64,000 nt of DNA from Prorocentrum cordatum (taxonomy: Eukaryota; Sar; Dinophyceae; Prorocentrales; Prorocentraceae). This document shows, piece by piece, positions 32,031 through 41,829 of the stretch. The position numbers and the translations under genes are program-made. The stretch spans positions 51,153 to 115,152 of the forward strand of contig CAUYUJ010000340.1 in NCBI GenBank assembly GCA_963575745.1. The letters are read 5' to 3'. The first letter of the stretch is position 1. Each line of letters begins with the position of its first letter. Below the pieces are notes generated by a model, which was not told where the DNA came from, made no database searches, and saw only the letters and a list, made by a program, of their open reading frames with translations.

Positions 32031-33000
32031 AGTCATCTTGACACGCGCTGACGATTTTCTGTACTTAACTCGAGATTCAGGAGAGCTACAGAGCTGGTTC
32101 TTACAGAAACCGATTGAGAATCAGCAGGCGCGTTCGTCTGTTGCATCCAGAGGTCCGAACTCGGTCTGCTACTCGAGGTAGATCCGCAAAACTACTCGTA
32201 TTCTTTGAGTCAGTTTAACAAGTGCTGTCGGTTTTCTGTACTTAACTCAAGATCTAGAACAGCTACAGAGCTGGTACGCACATAGACCGATTCAATATCT
32301 CCAGGCGCGTTTGTCTCTCGCATCGAGAGGTCTGAACTCGGTCTGCTACTCGAGCTAGATCCGCGAACCTAACTCGAGCTGTAGCAGAGCTGCAGCGCTG
32401 GTACGCACAGAAGCCGATGCAGAATGATCAGGAGCGTTCGGGTGGACCTTCTAGAGCTCTGAACACAGTCTGCTAATCGAGCTGGGTCCGCAAAACTATT
32501 CGTATGCGACCGATTTGTTTCGAAATGATGATGAATTTAACTTAACTCGAGCTGCAGATGAGCTTGAGAGCTCCTTCGCCCAGAAATCAGAAGAAAGTCA
32601 TGAGGCGCGATAGTCTGAAGTGTCTAGACGCTTGGTTTGAGTCTGTTATGAGCGCAGACGCCGCACAACTAGTCATATTCTGCTATTTTTCGGGTGATGG
32701 AATTCGTTTCCTGGTTTGAACTCGAGGTGCAGATGAGCTTGAGATCTCTTAGACATTGCAATGGGAAGATAATGATTATGCGCGCTATTTGGAATTATCT
32801 AGACACCCACACTCAGTCTGCTATTAGCGCTAGGGCTGAACACTGATTCGTAAGGTGCTACTTTCTTGGGAATGGTATTGTTTTCCTGGGTTTTACTCGC
32901 GCTGCAGCTGAGCTACAGAGCATCAGGGGCAATAGTGAAATGTATCTAGACATCTGAGGTCATCTGCTATCAGCGCACAGAAAAACTAATCGTTCTCTGC
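32031..33000 (-). repeat. Inverted ~178 bp satellite block
   Basis: The same monomers on the opposite strand: 'gaggtctgaactcggtctgc', 'tactcgagctagatccgcgaa', 'gttttctgtacttaactc'. Confidence 0.85.
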
Positions 33001-34060
<1,060 letters not shown>

Positions 34061-34944
34061 GGTTTTCTGTACTTCTGATACTTACAGAAAAAATTCAGAA
34101 TCATCAGGCGCGTTCGTCTGTTGCATCCAGAGGTCTGAACTCGGTCTGCCACTCGAGCCAGGTTCGCAATACGATTCGTATCATTCGAATCATTTTGACA
34201 GGTGCTGTCGGTTTTCTGCACTTAACTCGGGCTGTAGGATAGCTACAGAGCTGACACGCACAGAAACCGATTTAGAATCATCAGACGCGATCGTCTGTTG
34301 CATCGAGAGGTCTGAACTCGGTCTGCGACTCGAGCTAGGTCCGCGAAACTATTCGTATTCTGCAAGTTCTCTTTACAGGCGCTGTCGGTGTTCTGTACGT
34401 AACTCGAGCTGTAGCAGAGCTACAAAGCTGGTACGCACAGACACCGATCCAGAATCGTCAGTTGCGTTCGGCTGAGGCATCTAGCTCTGAATAGAGTCTG
34501 CTACTCGAGCTAGGTCCGCAAAACTATTCGTATGCGACTGATTTTGTTCGAAATGATTGTGATTGTTTCCACTTAACTCGAGCTGCAGATGAGCTTGAGA
34601 GCTATTATGCAAAGAAATCAAAAGAAAATCATACGGCGCGATAGTCTGAAGTATCTACACGCTTGGCTGGGGTCTGTTATGAGCACAGACGCCGCAGAAC
34701 TAGTAATAATTTGCTATTTTTTCTGGTGGTGGAATTTGTTTCCTGGTTTCAATTCTCCCAGGCATCGCAATGGGAAGATAATGATTATGCGCGCTATTTG
34801 AAAGTATCTAGACAGCCACACTCAGTCTGCTATTAGCGCTAGGACTGAACACTGATTCGTACTCTGCAACTTTCTTGGAAATGGTACTGTTTTAATCGTG
34901 CTGCAGATGAGCTACAGAGCATCAGGGGCAATAGTAATATATAT

Positions 34945-34995
<51 letters not shown>

Positions 34996-35028
34996 GCCTG
35001 AGATCATCTGCTATCAGCGCTCGGGCTG
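34061..35028 (-). repeat. Inverted ~178 bp satellite block with a TA/GA microsatellite
   Basis: Reversed satellites, with 'tatatatata' followed by about 18 GA units near 34933-34994. The reversed orientation ends at 'ctatcagcgctcgggctg' (about 35028). Confidence 0.8.
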
Positions 35029-35505
35029 GAGAAGAGGAAGGAAAAAAAAAAGACATAACTGGGATCCGGCGGTAAACCGTCAACCAGATAACCGCCGGGA
35101 GCCTCGCACAGCTCTTTTCTCGCGCGGCGATGCTCGAAACACAAGGAAAGAACCTTCCTCAAGCGTGAAGACAAAAGCTCGAACAACAAAAAAAATCCGG
35201 TTTTCATCCAACGTTCCCTCAAGTGTGTTGATAGTAACATTGCATCCACGGACCTGAGAATTGGACTGGCAGGCGCGGCATAACCCACTACACGTGAGAA
35301 AAGAAAGGTTCCTCAAAATGAATTGTCAAATATCTTTCAAATCTCAGCAAAACCAACCGAAGTCACAACATTGTCTCTTAAGGTCGGATCTGCCAACTAG
35401 CTCCACCCTGCGCCCGAATTCCTCTTATTATGTTCAAAGAATTGAGAACGAATAGTTTATCAGCCCGAGCGATGATAGCAGACTGGGCGCCGGCGGTAAA
35501 CCGTC
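35029..35505 (+). repeat. Return to + orientation: type II H, M4 and type I H left half
   Basis: Purine-rich filler of about 30 bases, then H type II (35063), M4, a short satellite stub, and the left half of the H in which LINE C is inserted. Confidence 0.75.
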
Positions 35506-35593
35506 AACCTTGGTTTTGCGGTTTGCGGTTTGCGGTCCGCCACTAGAATCCGAATCCGAATCGGCGGAGCAGTGCAACTGAGCCCCCACCATC

Positions 35594-38500
35594 TTAGGTA
35601 GGTCGTAGCAGAGCGCACGCCACCTTAGCAGCAGCTCTCGTCAGGGCAGCGCAGGCAGCTAGTTCACAGCAGGTTACCGTGCTACCAGGAGGCAAGCTCA
35701 TCGCCTCCTCGGCCACATCGTGCCAATGGAAGCTGTGCGAGCTGGTGCAGGAGGAAGAGGAGGAGGAGGAGGAGGAGGAGGAGATGGGAAAATCAACCTG
35801 CACGCTGGAACCCCTACCTACAACGCCAATCTGAAGCCACCACCCACCTCCACATCCTTCATTACTGACACCCCCATCGAATGCACCACGGAGAGCAGTC
35901 TTACGAGTACTGAGGAACTTATCATATGCAAACCAGCGAGTAATAGTTTGGCCACCTCTGGCCTCCCACGACAATTTATCCGCACGCTCATTACCCTCAC
36001 GAAAGAAATGCTTATACAGATTCTGTCCCGATGCAGGTGAGGTCAGTCCCCATCCAGACAGCATCGATACCGTATTTTGTAGTGTTCCCACCAGTCGTAC
36101 ATACTGCTTGTTGCGAATCTGCCACTCACCACACATCCAGTTTACAACAGTCTTACTATCTCCCAAGATCTCCATCCCAAGACGCTCAATATTCTCACAC
36201 CTCCACTCCGTTTCATTCTCAAAATTTGCGGCAATACGTTTGCTCATCCTCTCATTCATCTCACTCTCCTCCTCCTCCTCTGCCTTCACATGTCTCACAC
36301 CAGGCGGCCTGGGTAGAACAAACAAGTCGAACAAGTGTTGCATACCAATCACAGTCAGCAAATGCTTGCAGTATTTCTCACGGGACCCAGCGGAACTGTC
36401 GAATGAGAGGTACCACTCACAACCAAAGAGATCGCACAAGCACCAGTCCCACGCAGTATGTCCACGGGGGCGGCCGCCTATGTTCATGCGTGTCAGCTGC
36501 TTCCTATCTTTTACAGGCATTGCTAGAATACATGTGTCACGATGTTCCGTCCACTTCCCCCTTCCATGTAACATGGCCAGCCTAGATATCATCCATTCAC
36601 GTGACATGTCCGACTCCTCAGGTATGGCAGGCTGATCATCTGGTGTACGCCGGCGACAGCCACTCGACATCTGGGATATCTGAGATACATGATATGTTTG
36701 AGAAGTCGCCGCCGCCGCCATCGCCCGAGTTTTCCTCTGACGCCGATTTGGTACCGTCTCTCCCTCCTCCTCCTCTGTGTGTGTTGTGTATCTCCTCATA
36801 CGAATACTTGCAGCAACTGAGACATCCTTAGCCCAATCCCAACAACGAAATATCCATATCTGCACCGCACTTCGGAATCCAAGTCCAGCAAAACTCTGTC
36901 GTCCCGCTTTGTATCGCCTACGTTGAAACTCAGACCAGCCTTCAGTTCTCCGCTTGCGTATACCTGACATTATAGCTAGACATCTGCCTTCAAAATAGTG
37001 AACAGCAGCAATGGTAGAATAGTCGGGCGTTCTGCCCTCACAGTTGAATAATAATGCAGCAATCACTTTAGCTTGATAGCGAGTAAATCTTTCAGCCAAG
37101 TCAATCCCAGAACAGCGGTAATACGCGATTTCCCCAAAGAACATCCTCTGGGCTTTCTGGAGCATGGCCTCTGAGTCCGAGTGGTCCTTCCAGGTCTCCT
37201 CCAGAGTGGCTCCCAGGATCTCAAACGCTTGAACACGCGGTAGGACCACTTCTCGGGTCCCAAGAGCGGCGTCACTAGACGGCACCAGCACACGGATATC
37301 CTGCTCAGGGGACGGCGGGATGCCAGGCGGCGCACCAAAGTAAATATACATCAAAGATTTCGGCTTCCAGGTCATTCCTGCATTCATCAGGGGGATACTC
37401 ATGTCACGCACCATCAACTCAAGGTCAGTGCGGGTCTTCGCATACAACAAAAGATTATCTGCCCAGAAACTGTGGGTCATACGCTCACCATTGAACATGC
37501 GCTCATCATTTTCCAATTTGATGCCGTACTGCGTTTCTTGCCTCCATCTGTCGATAACATCTCTCCAGAGTACAATAGAAACTGCCAGAAAAATCATAGG
37601 TCCCTCTACTCCTCCCGTTCGAATAGATTTGTCCCAATAGACCGCTGACGATGCCTCGATGCCCTCGAAGCTGGCCACGCACTGATTATCCATCATGGGT
37701 TCAATCAACGCCACAATGAGATCAGCAGGTATGTCAAGAGCACGAAGACAGCGCATGGCGAGGCACGGAGTAACATTATCGAAAGCTTGTAAGATATCAA
37801 GATTGGCAAGCCACAAACTGTCTCCTTTGCCCCAGACAGCGGAGTGCTGGCTGAGCCTCTTGGCAACGCTGGTGATTTCCGATGTTTTGCGTCCCGATCT
37901 GAATCCGTACAGGCATACATAGTGTCGGTGCTCCTCAATCCTCTTCTCAATCAACATCACAATACATGTCATGTACCATTTCATAAGACACGACTGTAGA
38001 CATAGCATACGTGTATCTGTCAAATGTTGTATGTCCATTTCTTTTGGCATGAGTGTGGCAGCTAGTTGACGCCAACTGTCGGGACAACATAACCTTCTGG
38101 AATACACACCTTGGAAGCTCACCAGAACACGTCGCACAGATGCCCACGAGAGCTGTTTCAACATCGTGACAGTCACGTTGTCGGGACCTGGGGCCTTTCC
38201 CGTGGACAGCTTCGCCCTCGCCCGCAGCAGGAGCGACATCGAGAACACCTCTGAGGATCCGCTTCCCGAACATAGACCACGCAGCGACTGAAGCTCACGC
38301 AGGGTCACCTCTCTGGCCTCGGGGTCCTCCACCTTAGACTTCATGTGCCCCAATATCTCGTCCCCCCACTCCTCGCGGTTCTGAGACTCCATCCCGTTGG
38401 CAAGGATCAACGTCTCCGTCTTGGCCCTCCTCCTCCTCCTCGTGTTCATTTCCGTCCTCCACCTCTGTACTCTTGCCTCTAGCCTCCTTCTTTCTCTCCT

Positions 38501-39772
38501 CACAATCTTTGAGCACCGTTTAGCCTCCTCTCTATCCCCCCGACGAAGAGCTTCACGTTTACTTGCCTGGGCGGCCCAGTGGATCTCGGATTTCTTTGGC
38601 ACATTATTCCTGGGATTGATATCTTTCTGGGGGGTCTCCTCGGCGGCCTTTATGAGGTCAGGTCCCAGCGTATCCAACATCTCCTGTCGATCCTCTGGGT
38701 CAGCATTTTCCTGGCACAGAGCACGGTAACGACTGCCCCGATCGTCCATGTTCTTCGCAAACTCCAGCTGTGACACCGGTTGCAAGTGGATGAATTTTCG
38801 AGCAGGCTGGGTCCGTCTCTTCGCAGACGGTGCACAAGACAAGCGAACAACTATGCAGGCGTGGTCAGACAGTGCACGCTCGTATCTGCTGCAAGGGTGC
38901 TCCGTCCAGGCGTGGCCGACTTCCGAAGGCAGCATCCAGCCAACGGTGAGCTCCTGCCTGTGTAAACGACGGCTGACACCAACATAGTCGAGCACCTTCT
39001 CCACCCCCGTACCTGATTTGAAAGTAACCCTCCTCTGCCCGAATGTGTTCTCCATCCTGATGCCCCAGAGCCCGCAGAAGTCCAGTAGGGCCCTCCTCAT
39101 CGATTGCAACCTAGACGCCCGTCGAATTTCGAAGCCCGAGACAAGCCTATGAGGTCTGGCTTTGCGTGCACCACGTTTTGTTTGAGTCATATACGGGTTG
39201 CCGTCATCCGCTCCCTCCTCCATCCCAGTATCAATCTCCGTAGACTCCCCAGCAATCCCAGACGCCTCCAGAAGCCCTGATCCAGTAACTCTAAAGCCGT
39301 TGACCTCCGAATCTGGCTCGAGTTCGACGTTAGCATCTGTCAAGAAGACCAGGTCCTGCGGCTGCTTCGGGAACTTAGACCTATGTGTGCGAAGCACTTG
39401 GGATATATCAAACAATATCTGCTCATACACATCATGCTCATACTGTTCTTCCGTAAGGGCATTGATACTCTCATGTGGCATATATGCAACAATAACCGTA
39501 ACACTAGAATAACTACAAATGACAAAACCTTTGCCACGATATGTGGCTCTGAGCGAGTCTCTCCAAGACTTAGACATAATCACCGCAGCCTTCCGACAAG
39601 TACTCCGAAAAATTGTGTAACCTCGCATGCTGAGATCACGAACTGAAAGGAACTGACACTCGCACAACCCCGCGAGTCCCACATCTAAACGACGTAGTGA
39701 ATTAATTATGTCATGGCCGTTCTCTGCACCTGCCCGACGCACATTCCATGACGCAATGGTGTCGTGGCACCT
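35594..39772 (-). CDS. LINE C ORF2: endonuclease, reverse transcriptase and permuted RNase H
   Basis: Open for 1392 codons after the ORF1 stop, in the same frame and without an AUG before the first catalytic motif. Numbering is from the GTG at 39742. EEP endonuclease: ASWNV just upstream of the GTG, Glu28 (GLCECQ), Asp136/Asn138 (FLTDANVE), LDYVGV at 251-256, LSDHAC at 291-296. RT: GKAPGPDNV at 515-523, LYGFRSGRKT at 611-620, motif A LDILQAFDNV at 648-657, motif B RTGGVEGPMIF at 708-718, motif C SFWADNLLL at 758-766. RNase H: ILGDSKTVVNW (Asp1195), REGNERADKLSW (Asp1255), RGAFDGGVSNEG (Asp1289), VTCCELAACAAL (Glu1360), with the stop 22 residues later. This order is a circular permutation of the usual Asp-Glu-Asp-Asp. 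A Ser run (about 321-331 counted within 1321-1331) interrupts the strand region before the Glu helix. No zinc knuckle seen. Confidence 0.9.
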   Translation of the reverse strand, partial: RCHDTIASWNVRRAGAENGHDIINSLRRLDVGLAGLCECQFLSVRDLSMRGYTIFRSTCRKAAVIMSKSWRDSLRATYRGKGFVICSYSSVTVIVAYMPHESINALTEEQYEHDVYEQILFDISQVLRTHRSKFPKQPQDLVFLTDANVELEPDSEVNGFRVTGSGLLEASGIAGESTEIDTGMEEGADDGNPYMTQTKRGARKARPHRLVSGFEIRRASRLQSMRRALLDFCGLWGIRMENTFGQRRVTFKSGTGVEKVLDYVGVSRRLHRQELTVGWMLPSEVGHAWTEHPCSRYERALSDHACIVVRLSCAPSAKRRTQPARKFIHLQPVSQLEFAKNMDDRGSRYRALCQENADPEDRQEMLDTLGPDLIKAAEETPQKDINPRNNVPKKSEIHWAAQASKREALRRGDREEAKRCSKIVRRERRRLEARVQRWRTEMNTRRRRRAKTETLILANGMESQNREEWGDEILGHMKSKVEDPEAREVTLRELQSLRGLCSGSGSSEVFSMSLLLRARAKLSTGKAPGPDNVTVTMLKQLSWASVRRVLVSFQGVYSRRLCCPDSWRQLAATLMPKEMDIQHLTDTRMLCLQSCLMKWYMTCIVMLIEKRIEEHRHYVCLYGFRSGRKTSEITSVAKRLSQHSAVWGKGDSLWLANLDILQAFDNVTPCLAMRCLRALDIPADLIVALIEPMMDNQCVASFEGIEASSAVYWDKSIRTGGVEGPMIFLAVSIVLWRDVIDRWRQETQYGIKLENDERMFNGERMTHSFWADNLLLYAKTRTDLELMVRDMSIPLMNAGMTWKPKSLMYIYFGAPPGIPPSPEQDIRVLVPSSDAALGTREVVLPRVQAFEILGATLEETWKDHSDSEAMLQKAQRMFFGEIAYYRCSGIDLAERFTRYQAKVIAALLFNCEGRTPDYSTIAAVHYFEGRCLAIMSGIRKRRTEGWSEFQRRRYKAGRQSFAGLGFRSAVQIWIFRCWDWAKDVSVAASIRMRRYTTHTEEEEGETVPNRRQRKTRAMAAAATSQTYHVSQISQMSSGCRRRTPDDQPAIPEESDMSREWMISRLAMLHGRGKWTEHRDTCILAMPVKDRKQLTRMNIGGRPRGHTAWDWCLCDLFGCEWYLSFDSSAGSREKYCKHLLTVIGMQHLFDLFVLPRPPGVRHVKAEEEEESEMNERMSKRIAANFENETEWRCENIERLGMEILGDSKTVVNWMCGEWQIRNKQYVRLVGTLQNTVSMLSGWGLTSPASGQNLYKHFFREGNERADKLSWEARGGQTITRWFAYDKFLSTRKTALRGAFDGGVSNEGCGGGWWLQIGVVGRGSSVQVDFPISSSSSSSSSSSCTSSHSFHWHDVAEEAMSLPPGSTVTCCELAACAALTRAAAKVACALLRPT

Positions 39773-40819
39773 CTAGCTCGTACTGGAAATCCTCGCTCGC
39801 AACTCATCAATGTTGATCCCTGGCTCAAGCTGATTCATTGCACGAGTGATCTCCCAGCCATTCTGCAGAGAGAACTTGGCCACAATCTTCCCTGGAGGTG
39901 GTAAGTGGTCACTGGAGCCCCACATGAACGTAATCGGTGGTCCCGTCTCAGCCCTGAGATTCGAATGATGCTTCTTGAAACTCTTGAACTTGGCCTGAAA
40001 GATCCCAGCGGCATCCAGATGGGGCTTCTTCCAGGGGGGGGCCTCCACGTGGACCTTGAGGGCCCTGGGAGCGTGCTGGAGTTTGTTGTCGGCGATCGCG
40101 GCAACGAGTCGACGACGAAGATCCCACAGCTGGTCACTGGTAACCCCATTCTGGAAATAGAGCCGAGCACGCGAATACCCCCACGCCTCTCTACCTGTGT
40201 TGAACCTCTTGGATTGGTTCAGGTCCAGAAACTCCTTCACACCACTGAACCATTCTCCAGCCAGGACCTCATTCAGCAGTGAATTCAACGCCTGCTGTGA
40301 TAACATCTCCTCCTGACGCTTCTCTGCATCCCTCCAGTCCGTCACCCATCCCTTGAGCTCGACGAACGATGGGGTGAAATTCTGCACTGACTGCCGAGTT
40401 TCCGCCGAGGACGCTGTCGTAGAGGTGCCTGCTCTGGGGGCCCCACCTGCAGGAGCCTGCTGGAGCTGGATTATCTGGAGCCTCTGATCCTCAACCTTCT
40501 TAGTAATAGCATCTATGTCCGTCATCGCCTGCTGTACATTTTTCTCCACCGAATCAACACGAGCATTGAGCTGGGTGCCGAGATCCGTGATGCTTCGATG
40601 TGTTGATTGGAAGCCCTCCGTCATCTTACCTCCCAGAGATGCAACAAGCGTCGTGATCTTGTCCATCCCCTTTGTCATGGCCTCCTCGAGGCCTTCAACC
40701 GTCTGAATTTTGACCCGTTTTCCCTCTGGGACCTCCTCCTCCTTGGCTCCTGGAACGGGCATATCAGTGGCGTCCATAGCGAAAACCTCGGGGACCGCAG
40801 CCGCTGATGAGGCAGCCAT
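39773..40819 (-). CDS. LINE C ORF1 (probable RNA-binding/coat-like protein)
   Basis: 348 codons from the ATG at 40817-40819 (MAASSAAAV), chosen because ORF1 of A and B also start MAA; the frame is open further upstream only through a non-AUG codon. A short acidic/basic stretch (GAKEEEVPEGKRVKIQ) precedes a coiled coil of about 80 residues (GLEEAMTKGMDKI to RLQIIQLQQ). An Ala/Thr/Ser linker follows, then the conserved block TPSFVELKGWVTDW shared by all three ORF1s, and then a C-terminal domain with ARLYF, VHVEAPPWKK and GPPITFMWG. It ends with TAG at 39773-39775, and the next codon is AGG in the ORF2 frame. By analogy with other LINEs it probably forms RNA particles; the fold was not recognised. 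Confidence 0.8.
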   Translation of the reverse strand: MAASSAAAVPEVFAMDATDMPVPGAKEEEVPEGKRVKIQTVEGLEEAMTKGMDKITTLVASLGGKMTEGFQSTHRSITDLGTQLNARVDSVEKNVQQAMTDIDAITKKVEDQRLQIIQLQQAPAGGAPRAGTSTTASSAETRQSVQNFTPSFVELKGWVTDWRDAEKRQEEMLSQQALNSLLNEVLAGEWFSGVKEFLDLNQSKRFNTGREAWGYSRARLYFQNGVTSDQLWDLRRRLVAAIADNKLQHAPRALKVHVEAPPWKKPHLDAAGIFQAKFKSFKKHHSNLRAETGPPITFMWGSSDHLPPPGKIVAKFSLQNGWEITRAMNQLEPGINIDELRARISSTS

Positions 40820-41065
40820 CTTGCCGTCTGAGATATTACAAGGGATATTCCACTTCGCACAGAACGATCGATCTTCTCGAGTACGTTTGAGATGTGCACT
40901 CAACTGATGAAAGTTATATGGGGCAACAGGATGGTGAGGTAAAGTGGGAGAGAGATCAGGTGGCCCAGATGGTATGTCGACTAGAGAATCCTCATCGTCG
41001 TGTCGAGCTCTACCAACCTGTCTGGCAAGATACTCCCACTCCCAATGTCCGAAGTTGGCTCCCCG
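40820..41065 (-). other. LINE C 5' untranslated region
   Basis: About 245 bases between the right border and the ORF1 ATG. Not similar by eye to the 5' ends of LINEs A and B. No promoter motif was identified. Confidence 0.5.
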
Positions 41066-41073
41066 AACCTTGG

Positions 41074-41829
41074 TTACCGCCGGGAGACTCGTAGAGCTTC
41101 CTAGCTCGACTTAAGTTAAGAAAACCGACAGCACCTACCAACATTCCGACTTATAGTGAATATTTGTTGACCTCTGAATGCGACACGCGGACGCGTCTGA
41201 TGTCTGCGAATCGACTCCTGTCATTACCAGCCCTGCAGCCCCCCCCAAAAGCCCGAGTTGCGTGCAGAAAACTGACAGTACCTCTCAGGATGACTCGAAC
41301 AATACAGTAGTTTTGCAGACCTAATTCGGGCAGCAGACCGAGTTCCGAGCTCTGGATTCGACAGGTAGACGCGCCTGATGTCTGCAAATCGATCCCTGTG
41401 ACCACCCGCACTGTAGCCGCCCCTCAGCGCGAGTTGAGTGAAGGAAACCGAGATCACTTCTCAAGATAACTCGACCAATACGAATAGTTTCGCGATTCTA
41501 GATCGGGCAGCAGACCGAGTTCAGAGCTCTGGATTCGACAGACATATGCGACTGATCAGTCTTAATCAGATTCTGTATGTATCAGCTCTGTACCTGTCCT
41601 ACAGCTCGAGTTAAGTACAGAAAACCGCGAGTTCATGGCAAAATGACTCGAATAATACGAATAGGTTTGCAGACCTAGCTCGACTATCAGACCGATTTCA
41701 GACCTCTGGCTTCAACAGGCGAACGCGCCTGATCATTCTACATCGATTAGCTGTGCTTATCAGCTCTATAGCTGTTCTAAAGCTCGAGTTATGTTCCGAA
41801 AACCGTCAGCGCGTATCAAGATAACTCAA
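41074..41829 (+). repeat. H right half and ~178 bp satellite block
   Basis: After the H remainder, four monomers of a subfamily typical of the second half of the window ('cgaacaatacgaatagtttcgc', 'gagctctggattcgacag'). Confidence 0.8.

Larger units (their letters stand above)
35506..41073 (-). mobile_element. LINE C, complete non-LTR retrotransposon in H with 8 bp duplication
   Basis: Best-preserved element. AACCTTGG occurs at 35506-35513 (after CCGTC) and at 41066-41073, where H resumes as TTACCGCCGGGAGACTCG, so both borders are precise. Its sense 3' end is (CCGCAAA)n-type: three tandem units near 35514-35535. The 3' UTR is only about 80 bases and the 5' UTR about 245. Both ORFs are open over their full length, so this copy could be recently active. 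Confidence 0.9.

Noticed and set aside
35720-36635. Plus-strand frames within LINE C ORF2
   Set aside because: Shadow frames of the minus-strand RNase H/linker coding region; no independent motif.
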